Assembly: GCA_031410595.1 (NCBI GenBank) | Contig: JANNZM010000077.1 | Location: forward strand, 1 to 45,764 | Length of the DNA stretch: 45,764 nucleotides | Reading direction: 5' to 3' | Source: JANMCE01 sp031410595 | Lineage (GTDB): Bacteria > Actinomycetota > Acidimicrobiia > Acidimicrobiales > Ilumatobacteraceae | Part shown: one piece after another, positions 31,896-39,404 of the stretch | Layout of the letters: each line of letters opens with the position of its first letter | Numbering within the stretch: position 1 is the stretch's first letter | Notes under the pieces: generated by a model | Databases searched by the model: none | What the model was told of the DNA's origin: nothing | The model's input: only the letters and a program-made list of their open reading frames with translations | Made by a program: the position numbers and the translations under genes

Positions 31896-32444
31896 ATGGT
31901 GGAAAGTGGTCCTACCGACCGGGACGAACTGCTCCATCGCGTCTCACTTGGCGATCGTGACGCATTCACGGCACTTTACGACGAGCTGTCACCACAGGTG
32001 TACGGCCTGATTCGTCGAGTTGTCTGCGACCCCGCCCAGTCCGAAGAAGTTACTCAGGAAGTCTTCGTTGAAGTGTGGCGTATCGCTCACCGTTTCGACC
32101 AAGCCCGGGGCACCGCCGCCACATGGGTGCTCACCATTGCTCACCGTCGTGCCATCGACAGAGTGCGCAGCGAGCAAACCCAGCGCGACCGGGTACGAGC
32201 TCTTGCGCAGGCACCTCTCGCTCGCCCGGCCGACGACATGGCTTCTTCCCTTGACCGCCAGGTTGTGCGCGATGCCATGAACGGCCTCACTCAACTCCAA
32301 CGCCAATCAATTGAATTGGCGTACTTTCGTGGCCTCACCCAGGGCCAAATTTCCGAACTGCTCGACGTTCCGCTTGGAACCATTAAGACCCGAATTCGCG
32401 ACGGACTGATTCGTCTGCGCGACGCACTTGGAGAGGGATCATGA
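31896..32444 (+). CDS. ECF RNA polymerase sigma factor, SigK-type
   Basis: A 182-residue ECF sigma factor. Region 2 includes LYDELSPQVYGLIRRV, EEVTQEVFVEVWR and TWVLTIAHRRAIDRVRSEQ; region 4 includes LTQLQRQSIELAYFRGLTQG and the helix-turn-helix SELLDVPLGTIKTRIRDGL. It overlaps the RskA gene by four bases (ATGA), the standard sigma/anti-sigma layout. ATG 31896 is the first residue with family similarity; the longer frame back to 31554 is a shadow of the mini anti-sigma gene. It is probably the activator of the molybdopterin oxidoreductase and fasciclin genes. SigK assignment rests on the RskA partner, gene context and promoter motifs. Confidence 0.88.
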   Translation: MVESGPTDRDELLHRVSLGDRDAFTALYDELSPQVYGLIRRVVCDPAQSEEVTQEVFVEVWRIAHRFDQARGTAATWVLTIAHRRAIDRVRSEQTQRDRVRALAQAPLARPADDMASSLDRQVVRDAMNGLTQLQRQSIELAYFRGLTQGQISELLDVPLGTIKTRIRDGLIRLRDALGEGS

Positions 32445-33133
32445 CCGAAGACCTGCATACCTACGCTGGTCTCTACGCCCTTGACGCCATCGACGGCGAG
32501 GTACTGACCGAATTCGAGCACCATCTTTCCACGTGCGCATCGTGCCAGCAGGAAGTGCGCGAGTTCCGCTCCACAGCTGGTCGACTTGGCTCCTCGACGG
32601 CGGTGGCCCCACCACCGGCGCTTCGTGCTTCAGTGCTCACCGCCATCGGCAACGTTCGCCAGGACGCGCCGCCCATCGTTACGCCCCTCCGTCGGCGCCC
32701 GGCGTGGTTCGCCCCCCTCGCCGTGGCTGCCGCGCTGGTTCTCGTCTTCGGCGTGGTTCGCACCGTGAACAATCGCCCGGACGTGATAACCGCACAAACC
32801 GTCATCAATGCCCGTGACGCGCGTGCCATCACCTTGACTGCTCCCGCAGGCGTGCAGACGAAGGCCTACGTATCGGCCAAACTCGATCGGGTCGCTCTTA
32901 CCGCCGACGGCATGACACCTGCTCCCGCTGGGAAGAGCTACCAGCTTTGGCTCATCGGGCCGAACGGCGCCGAATCGGCCGGCATCATGGACCCGCCACC
33001 CGGTGGAGTTCCTGCTGCGGTGCTGCTCAAAGGCAAGGTTTCGGGACACCAAAAGATGTCCATTACGCTTGAGCCTGCCGGCGGCCTTCCGCAAGCAAGC
33101 GGCCCTACCCTCGTCGAGGGCTCGCTCGTATAG
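32441..33133 (+). CDS. Anti-sigma-K factor RskA
   Basis: A 230-residue membrane anti-sigma factor. The cytosolic N-terminus holds the zinc motif H-x3-C-x2-C at His28, Cys32 and Cys35. One membrane helix lies at about 88-106 after RRRPAWF, and the extracytoplasmic RskA domain contains GKSYQLWLIGPNG and SAGIMDPPPGG. RskA holds the sigma factor at the membrane until regulated proteolysis releases it. Translationally coupled to the sigma gene. Confidence 0.92.
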   Translation: MTEDLHTYAGLYALDAIDGEVLTEFEHHLSTCASCQQEVREFRSTAGRLGSSTAVAPPPALRASVLTAIGNVRQDAPPIVTPLRRRPAWFAPLAVAAALVLVFGVVRTVNNRPDVITAQTVINARDARAITLTAPAGVQTKAYVSAKLDRVALTADGMTPAPAGKSYQLWLIGPNGAESAGIMDPPPGGVPAAVLLKGKVSGHQKMSITLEPAGGLPQASGPTLVEGSLV

Positions 33134-33229
33134 AGGAGGTCAGCCCACTGGCGATGTGACGTTGACTACCGAACCTTTGTAGGCGCGGCAGGTTGTCTGA
33201 CGACGTCACGCGCCCCCAGAGACTGCGGG

Positions 33230-33922
33230 TCAGCCAAGGATGTTGACGGCGCGGGCACCCACGACGGCAATGGTGGCGAGAGACGCAATGGACTGCACAC
33301 CCATCAGGATCTTGGCCCGCGATGTCAGCGGCAGGACATCGGTTGGGCTGAAGGCGGTCGAGTTGGTCAGCGAGAGATAGAGGTAGTCGATGAACGTCGG
33401 ATACCACTGCTTCTTGGTGACGGCTGGCGACGACATCTGTGCAAAGAGAAAATCGGGTTCGGGCCGGTCGGTCTGGCATCGCTTGATCGGCCCGCCGCGA
33501 TCGATCTCCCAGAACCACAGTGCGAACGCGATCACCGCCGTGCACCAGATGGCAACGGCCGAGTACACCAACGATCGTCCATTCTTGGTGGCAGTCGACC
33601 CCCGCAGCAGATTGTGGATCAACAAGAAGAGCGACACCGCGTTGGTGCCCGACATCAGCGCAACCATGGCCAGCGCGAGAGGACGCATGTTGCGGGTGAT
33701 CTCATGGAAGTGCGATGGGTTTCCGATCATCAGGATCAGCAGCATGAAGCCTTCCAGGATGGGCAGTAACCAACCCGGACCTATCGAGAGCTTCTCGGGT
33801 AGCCGCCACTGCAGCAACAGCGCCACGACGATGGCGCCGCACGCAGGCCAACGAGTCTCTCCCGCCGACTGATATCCCCACAGCGGATCGCAGTCCTGAT
33901 GCCCAAGTTCCTTCTTCGCCAC
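33230..33922 (-). CDS. Multi-pass membrane protein with a channel-like pore segment
   Basis: A 230-residue protein with about six hydrophobic stretches, starting at GTG 33922. Near the C-terminus FIDYLYLSLTNSTAFSPTD, then LTSRAKILMGVQSIASLATIA, resembles the pore loop and last helix of two-helix ion channels, and this arrangement is shared by a group of uncharacterised actinobacterial membrane proteins. No soluble domain is present. Function unassigned. A 96-base gap separates it from the converging RskA gene. Confidence 0.72.
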   Translation of the reverse strand: MAKKELGHQDCDPLWGYQSAGETRWPACGAIVVALLLQWRLPEKLSIGPGWLLPILEGFMLLILMIGNPSHFHEITRNMRPLALAMVALMSGTNAVSLFLLIHNLLRGSTATKNGRSLVYSAVAIWCTAVIAFALWFWEIDRGGPIKRCQTDRPEPDFLFAQMSSPAVTKKQWYPTFIDYLYLSLTNSTAFSPTDVLPLTSRAKILMGVQSIASLATIAVVGARAVNILG

Positions 33923-34217
33923 GCCGCCAGCGTGTCACATCGCTCAGAAGCGACCGCGGCACACGGACCGCCGTCAGAACGGCAGTGAGGATGCCGCGGC
34001 TGCGGAGACAGTTACCTCCCGATGACACTTTGCCGTCCAACGTCTTCACTTTCACCCTCCAACTCGCCACCTTTGAGTCGGCTTGAACGGCAATAGGTGT
34101 CGAGTTGGAGGGTGAGCGGGTTCGGGGTTGGTGGGCCTTGCCGCTGGCGGAGTGCCGATGCGGGCACCATGCCTATCGAACCTTCGGCGAAGGCCGCAGA
34201 CGTGACGGACCGAGCGG
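33923..34217. other. Intergenic region of 295 bases dominated by inverted repeats
   Basis: No gene is supported here. The central feature is the long inverted repeat described at 34052-34115. A second small palindrome, CCTTCG-G-CGAAGG, lies at 34181-34193, just past the stop of the chimeric sigma gene on the minus strand, where it could act in termination. Confidence 0.55.
34052..34115. repeat. 64-base inverted repeat with 21-base arms
   Basis: The left arm begins TCACCCTCCAACTCG and the right arm ends CGAGTTGGAGGGTGA. The arms match over 15 bases, skip one mismatch, then match five more (CACCT/AGGTG), leaving a 22-base loop. It has no T-run and is much longer than the terminators elsewhere in the window. 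It could be a small non-autonomous element, a recombination or protein-binding site, or a structured RNA. Confidence 0.65.
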
Positions 34218-34982
34218 CTACGCCTTGATTGTGGTCGGAGCGTAGGCGGCGGCGATGGTCGTCGCTACAGCCGCTGTGAAACTGCCGTTCGAACCGCTCT
34301 CACCGGCGAAGGTGAACGGGAGACTCGGATCACCGGGGAGCGTTCCGGTGACGCTCGTCGTGTCCGTGCCGTCTGCGTTTACCGCGGTGACCGACACGAG
34401 GACATCGTTGAGACCGACCCCGATCACGGCCACTCGATCCGTACCCTTCACCGTGGGCACGACCTGCTCGACCCGGCCGTCTTTGAACGTGGCCTTCACC
34501 TTGGTGATATCGGCCGCGGTGTTCGCTAGCACGAAGATGCGGCGATCATGCACCGCGACGAGAACCACCGCGGCCCGTTGACGTTCGTTCAACCGGTTCA
34601 GCGCCACAAGAATCGATCGATCCGCATCCGGATACACGTCCTCGGAGTTGTCGGGGGTGGCCCCAATTTTGGCGGCGCCGCGTCGAGCGACTTCTTCACG
34701 TCGAAGGTGATCTCGTGATCGATTGACCACAATCGTTCGCAGGTAACCCGTCGGTTCCTCCAAGGTCGACCACCGGTTGTAGATCGCCGAGAAGGCATCC
34801 TGGGCAACCTCCTCGCCGACCGCCGCCGAGCCGGTGATCAGACCGCCAAGACGCACCATCGCACCAACGTTGGCCCGAAAGAAGGTTTCGAACGACGGAT
34901 CAGCAATGGGTGCCACCACCTGCGGGCTGAGTGAAGCTGATTCGTCGGAAGGCGGAGGCCACGTCGTCAAAGGAACCGTCAC
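34218..34982 (-). CDS. Chimeric protein: ECF sigma region 2 fused to an unrelated beta-rich tail
   Basis: A 254-residue frame with GTG start. Residues 30-145 are an ECF (SigE-like) sigma factor: FETFFRANVGAMVRLGGL, EEVAQDAFSAIYNRW and GYLRTIVVNRSRDHLRREEV in region 2, then LNERQRAAVVLV, the start of region 4. The promoter-binding helix-turn-helix that should follow is missing. The frame continues into VHDRRIFVLANTAADITKV and a Thr/Gly/Val-rich beta-strand tail like an extracytoplasmic domain. An in-frame deletion joining a sigma gene to the end of a downstream gene explains this; misassembly is another possibility. Confidence 0.75.
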   Translation of the reverse strand: MTVPLTTWPPPSDESASLSPQVVAPIADPSFETFFRANVGAMVRLGGLITGSAAVGEEVAQDAFSAIYNRWSTLEEPTGYLRTIVVNRSRDHLRREEVARRGAAKIGATPDNSEDVYPDADRSILVALNRLNERQRAAVVLVAVHDRRIFVLANTAADITKVKATFKDGRVEQVVPTVKGTDRVAVIGVGLNDVLVSVTAVNADGTDTTSVTGTLPGDPSLPFTFAGESGSNGSFTAAVATTIAAAYAPTTIKA

Positions 34983-35023
34983 AACCTAAGAACGAGGACC
35001 GCGACGAGTTGGTTCCTTCGGCA

Positions 35024-36760
35024 TCAGTGAGTTTCGGGGCGAGCAAGAAAATCGGGTTGCCTCGCGATGATGAACGGCTGCTCGATGAGCTCCGGGACCA
35101 CGCCCGCCGGACGGGCAAACCATGGCTCGCCGGGCCCGGCTTGGTGATTCAGTTTCCACTTACCCGACTGCACGCTGCGGATGCCGATGGGGTACACAGT
35201 GAGACGACCCTCATGGTCAATGTGCAGTCGGGTGAAGCACTTGAACGATCGCAGGCGCAGCGCCGAGAACGCTTCATTGTCGTGCATGCGCAGGAATGTG
35301 TTGGTGACGAACAGGTAGATGCCGGTGAGTGTCGCCGCGAGGATTCCGCCGAGCATGATGGTGAGCGCCGCGAACGAGAGTCCGAACCACACGCCGCGTC
35401 CGGGTGCAAGATGACTGGCTACCAGCATGACCGGCACCGTCAGCACGATGTGCAGCGCGCCGTGCACCGCGCCAACAACGCGGGCCAGAGTTCTCCTGGA
35501 GTGAACGGTGTGTCGTGGGAACGCAATCCAAGCGACCAGCACCGAGGTCATCAGCAGGAGTGCGAGCGGACTGCGCACCAAGCCGTCGGCGGCCTCGCGC
35601 CACGACAGTGGTCGCATGGCGTCACGCACCGACATCTTCGGGGTGCGCACCGACGCCTGCGCCAACCAAGCCAGAGCGAAGTGCACGATGCCAAGCGTGA
35701 TGGAGAACACCGGGTTGAAGAAGGCCTGCAGCAACACGAGCGTGAGACGCTTTCGCGATTCGGACGACGACGGAAACGTCACACCGCGATGAATCGTCGT
35801 CGACGTCCCTTTTACGAAGCCCGGCACGACCGGCTCGCACGGAAGGTTGTGGGTGGGATGCAAAAATGCGCCACCACCTCCGACCGTCAGGCGGTGCTCG
35901 GCCCCGTCGGCCGTTTGGTAGTGCGCATAGTGATGCCAGTCACCGCTGGCGAACAGCGGCACCGTGACATCTGCGGGCACGATCTTGTGGAGGAACCACC
36001 CAACGGTGGCATCCGCGGTGGGGATTTCGGTGTGGAGCCAGAACGGCACCGGCGTCACCAAAATCAACCGGTCGCCGGGTTTCATCAGTTGCGCCTGGGT
36101 GCGGAAGTAGTCGAGCTGCGGCGCGTCAAGCCAACCGCCGAGTTGCGTGTCGATCGCCCACAACCACCAGCCGTGCGGAAGCGGCGCTGAGAAGTAGCTG
36201 CGCGTCTGTTGCGTGCGCCACCCGCCGATCGAGCGCCGCTGACAAAACTCACGCAAGAAGGCTGTGAGTCCGTCGTACCAGTCGTGATTGCCCGGCAACG
36301 CCAGCATGACGGGGGCCGAGTCCTCGACATGACCGGCGGGCCAGGCCGCGTCGTACGGGCCGATGGTCTGGTTCTCATAGCGGTCGATGGAGCCGGTCGG
36401 ATACACCTCATCACCCATGAACACGAGCAGGTCGGCTCTCGGCAGCGTCGTGTCGCCGAAGGTCAGTGAGGGCTGTGCGAGGTGCCACGCAATGGCATAT
36501 GTCGGATCGAACGCCTCACCCATGTCGCCCACCATGTCGAACCACAGTTCGTCACGCGTGCCGAAGCCAGGGTCAACCGGAACTGGCAGCGCCGCCTGCT
36601 GGTCTCGTTTATCGGCGTACGTGCCGAAGATGGCGGCGATGCCGTCACGAATAGCGATACCGATAAGCGCCCGCGGGTCGTACCACGACACCATCCGTTT
36701 CCGAAGGGTGAACCCAAGATCGGCCGGGCTGGTCGATTTCGGAACCGGCACCGGTGCCAT
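35024..36760 (-). CDS. Calcineurin-like metallophosphoesterase with C-terminal membrane helices
   Basis: A 578-residue protein. The phosphoesterase motifs are DMVGDMGE (about 75), FMGDEVYP (about 114), LPGNHDWYDG (about 155) and FASGDWHHYAHY (about 270), which supply the two-metal site. After about residue 330 come four hydrophobic segments (near SITLGIVHFALAWLA, SPLALLLMTSVLVAWIAF, GALHIVLTVPVMLVASHL and LGGILAATLTGIYLFVTNTF), then a soluble tail. Substrate unknown; the absence of a signal peptide suggests a cytosol-facing catalytic domain. The rhomboid-like gene lies seven bases upstream on the same strand. Confidence 0.85.
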   Translation of the reverse strand: MAPVPVPKSTSPADLGFTLRKRMVSWYDPRALIGIAIRDGIAAIFGTYADKRDQQAALPVPVDPGFGTRDELWFDMVGDMGEAFDPTYAIAWHLAQPSLTFGDTTLPRADLLVFMGDEVYPTGSIDRYENQTIGPYDAAWPAGHVEDSAPVMLALPGNHDWYDGLTAFLREFCQRRSIGGWRTQQTRSYFSAPLPHGWWLWAIDTQLGGWLDAPQLDYFRTQAQLMKPGDRLILVTPVPFWLHTEIPTADATVGWFLHKIVPADVTVPLFASGDWHHYAHYQTADGAEHRLTVGGGGAFLHPTHNLPCEPVVPGFVKGTSTTIHRGVTFPSSSESRKRLTLVLLQAFFNPVFSITLGIVHFALAWLAQASVRTPKMSVRDAMRPLSWREAADGLVRSPLALLLMTSVLVAWIAFPRHTVHSRRTLARVVGAVHGALHIVLTVPVMLVASHLAPGRGVWFGLSFAALTIMLGGILAATLTGIYLFVTNTFLRMHDNEAFSALRLRSFKCFTRLHIDHEGRLTVYPIGIRSVQSGKWKLNHQAGPGEPWFARPAGVVPELIEQPFIIARQPDFLARPETH

Positions 36761-36767
36761 CAGTGCA

Positions 36768-37640
36768 TCAGCTGTCGCCGCGTAGTCGTTTGCTGTGGGC
36801 CTTGAGTCGACGCTTCTCCTCGGCCGTCAAACTGTCCATACCGCTCGCTGCAATCTTGTCGAGCAACCGATCCATCTCGGCCTGTGACGCCATGTCGTTC
36901 ACCGGCAGGCCCGACTCACCCCAGGGACCTCGCACGACCGGCGAACCCTTGACCGGCTTGAATTTCTTGGTCTTCGTTTTGGTCGGCAAGGCCAGCTTCG
37001 GAATCCAGGCCTGGTCCGCCGCGAATCCGTACGCCCGGGTAAGGAGGAGGGACATCGCAAGGATGAACAAGAGAAGCAGCAACGCACCCGAGTCTCGATT
37101 ACCGATCAGCTGCAAGAACTGGATGCCGACGATAACAACTGCGATGACCCACGCCTTGATGCCGAAGAAGAAGCGGGCGTTGGGCTGCTCGGCCACGTAG
37201 GCAACAAAGACACCGAGTTCTATGAGACTCAAACCAACGGCGGCTACCCGTAACGAGGGAGAAACAAGGCTCAGGAGCGCCAGGATCGCGGCGGGAACGA
37301 CAGCAATCGCGAGCAGGAAGTAGGTGAATCGCACGCGGCCGAACATCTGTTCAAGGCTGCGGCCGAAGTACCAGAAAACGGCAAGGGTGATCGCCGCTGA
37401 AAAGCTCGGGGCATTCGCAATTGGCCACGTGAACAGACGCCAGAGCTGACCGTTCCGGACCCGTTCAGTAGTCAGATAAAGCGGTTCGAAAAGTGTCGGG
37501 CTTGCGGCGTACACAAACATGGACAGGACACCGAGCGCGGTGACGAACACCGTGGTGGTGACCTCGACTTGGCCGACGCGGAACCATGGATCGCTGGGGC
37601 CGCGGCGCTGTGGTGACGAGAAATTGAACTTCGGCCTCAT
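36768..37640 (-). CDS. Rhomboid-like membrane protein lacking the catalytic serine motif
   Basis: A 290-residue protein with about six helices. The N-terminal part, with LTTERVRNGQLWRLFTWPIA and FGRSLEQMFGRVRFTYFLL, matches the rhomboid/derlin-type fold. The GxSG serine motif and the later catalytic histidine are not visible; the equivalent helix reads AAVGLSLIELGVFVAY. The C-terminal tail includes MDRLLDKIAASGMDSLTAEE then basic residues, a short helical module often attached to such proteins. It is probably a proteolytically inactive relative. ATG 37640 is preceded by an AAAGGA site that can pair with an upstream copy of its complement. Confidence 0.8.
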   Translation of the reverse strand: MRPKFNFSSPQRRGPSDPWFRVGQVEVTTTVFVTALGVLSMFVYAASPTLFEPLYLTTERVRNGQLWRLFTWPIANAPSFSAAITLAVFWYFGRSLEQMFGRVRFTYFLLAIAVVPAAILALLSLVSPSLRVAAVGLSLIELGVFVAYVAEQPNARFFFGIKAWVIAVVIVGIQFLQLIGNRDSGALLLLLFILAMSLLLTRAYGFAADQAWIPKLALPTKTKTKKFKPVKGSPVVRGPWGESGLPVNDMASQAEMDRLLDKIAASGMDSLTAEEKRRLKAHSKRLRGDS

Positions 37641-37645
37641 GCACG

Positions 37646-37681
37646 ATCCTTTTTCGACGCACTGCGCGTGACGGAAAGGAT
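37646..37681 (-). promoter_or_regulatory. Leader hairpin that could mask the ribosome site of the rhomboid-like gene
   Basis: On the minus strand ATCCTTT pairs with AAAGGAT, the latter being the ribosome-binding site six bases before the ATG. Between them an inner ACGC/GCGT stem can form. The 36-base structure would sequester the ribosome site if it folds in the transcript. Confidence 0.4.
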
Positions 37682-37775
37682 ACCCGCACGGCTCAACATA
37701 CGAGGGTCCGACGTCACCGATGTGGCCGAAGAGCTTCCCTACTAGGGTAATCGGCGATCTGGAGGCCATTTACCT

Positions 37776-39215
37776 ATGTCTATTGATACCGTCCAAACCA
37801 CCTCGACCGAATCGGTTGCTTACCGTGCTGCGCTCGACATCATCGCGGGCATCGAACCACGAGTCGCTGACGCTATTCGCGGCGAGCTGCACAATCAGCG
37901 CACCCAACTGAAGCTGATTGCCAGTGAGAATTACGCCTCACCCGCCACGCTTTTGGCGATGGGCAACTGGTTCAGCGACAAGTACGCAGAAGGCACGGTT
38001 GGTCATCGCTTCTACGCCGGATGCAAATACGTCGATGAAGTCGAGGCACTCGCCGCTGAACATGCCCGTGCCATCTTCGGTGCCGATCACGCCTACGTGC
38101 AGCCCCACTCGGGCATCGACGCCAACCTGGTCGCTTTCTGGGCGATCCTTGCGCAGCGCATTGAGAAGCCATTCCTGGCGGAGATGAGCCTCGGCCACAT
38201 CAACGATCTCAGTGAGGCCGACTGGATGAAGCTGCGTCGCCACTTCGGTGATCAGCGCATGATCGGCATGTCGCTCGACGCCGGCGGCCATCTCACCCAC
38301 GGATTCCGCCCCAACATTTCGGGCAAGATGTTCGATCAGCGCTCCTATGGCACCGACCCTGACACCGGCATGCTCGACTACGACCACGTTCGGGGCTTGG
38401 CGCTCGACTACAAGCCCCTCATCATGGTGGCCGGCTATTCGGCGTATCCACGCAAGGTGAACTTCGCCAAGATGCGTGAGATCGCAGATGAGGTCGGTGC
38501 CACGTTCATGGTGGACATGGCGCACTTCGCCGGTCTGGTGGCCGGAAAAGTGTTTACCGGTGATTTCGATCCGGTCCCCCATGCCCACATCGTCACCACC
38601 ACCACCCACAAGTCACTGCGCGGTCCGCGTGGCGGCATGGTGTTGTGCAGCGAGGAGTTGGCCGAGTTTGTCGACAAGGGTTGCCCCATGGTTCTCGGTG
38701 GACCCATGCCGCATGTGATGGCGGCCAAGGCGGTCGCCTTTGCCGAGGCCCGCCAACCCGAGTTCCAAACCTACGCACAACGCATCGTCGACAACGCAGC
38801 CGCGCTGGCCGACGGGTTGATGAAGCGCGGCGCGACGCTCGTTACCGGCGGCACCGACAACCATCTGAACCTGATCGACGTTCGCAACTTCGGCATCACC
38901 GGTCGCCAGGCCGAATCCGCGCTGCTCGATGCCGGCATTGTGACAAACCGCAACAGCGTGCCGCGGGACCCGAACGGCGCCTGGTACACCAGCGGCGTGC
39001 GCATCGGCACCCCTGCGCTGACCACCCTCGGCATGAACACCGCCGAGATGGACGAAGTGGCCGACCTTCTGGTTTCCGTCTTCAAAAATACAAGCCCCGA
39101 TGGAACTTCCAAAGCGAAATATGTCATTTCTGACGGCGTTGCCGACGGCATTCGCGCTCGCTGTGGTGAGCTTTTGGGCCGTTTCCCGCTCTATGCGTCA
39201 ATCGACCTCGACTGA
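37776..39215 (+). CDS. glyA: Serine hydroxymethyltransferase, long form
   Basis: A 479-residue PLP enzyme. LIASENYASPATLLAMG, FSDKYAEGTVGHRFYAGC and the PLP-lysine block TTTTHKSLRGPRGGM are diagnostic. It interconverts serine and glycine with tetrahydrofolate, feeding one-carbon metabolism. It is about 50-60 residues longer than the common bacterial form; extra sequence lies in the region after AYVQPHSGIDANLVAFWAI (for example SLGHINDLSEADWMKLRRHF), a variant known from some actinobacteria. It is a single gene; I see no glycine riboswitch upstream. Confidence 0.95.
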   Translation: MSIDTVQTTSTESVAYRAALDIIAGIEPRVADAIRGELHNQRTQLKLIASENYASPATLLAMGNWFSDKYAEGTVGHRFYAGCKYVDEVEALAAEHARAIFGADHAYVQPHSGIDANLVAFWAILAQRIEKPFLAEMSLGHINDLSEADWMKLRRHFGDQRMIGMSLDAGGHLTHGFRPNISGKMFDQRSYGTDPDTGMLDYDHVRGLALDYKPLIMVAGYSAYPRKVNFAKMREIADEVGATFMVDMAHFAGLVAGKVFTGDFDPVPHAHIVTTTTHKSLRGPRGGMVLCSEELAEFVDKGCPMVLGGPMPHVMAAKAVAFAEARQPEFQTYAQRIVDNAAALADGLMKRGATLVTGGTDNHLNLIDVRNFGITGRQAESALLDAGIVTNRNSVPRDPNGAWYTSGVRIGTPALTTLGMNTAEMDEVADLLVSVFKNTSPDGTSKAKYVISDGVADGIRARCGELLGRFPLYASIDLD

Positions 39216-39404
39216 ATCGTAAAGATTACGTAACCATTCTGTAACAAAGCACCTTTCCTTCTTCCAGAACCTTTCTTAACGGTCTACCTTGACCGACAAG
39301 AGATTTGTGGTCCGGGTTTTGACGGTGCTTTCCGAAATCTCGCCGGGCGGAAGCGAGAACGTGACCCTCACCCGAGGGACACGGTTTGGAAAGGCAACCT
39401 CACT

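Noticed and set aside
34931..36190. A 419-codon plus-strand frame over the metallophosphoesterase.
   Set aside because: Arg/His-rich shadow; the minus strand carries the complete phosphoesterase motif set.
39216..39404. Possible riboswitch (c-di-AMP or glycine type) before the CAP protein or after glyA.
   Set aside because: Only short stems (TCTCGC/GCGAGA and CCCTC/GAGGG) are visible and the conserved cores of these riboswitches are not recognisable.
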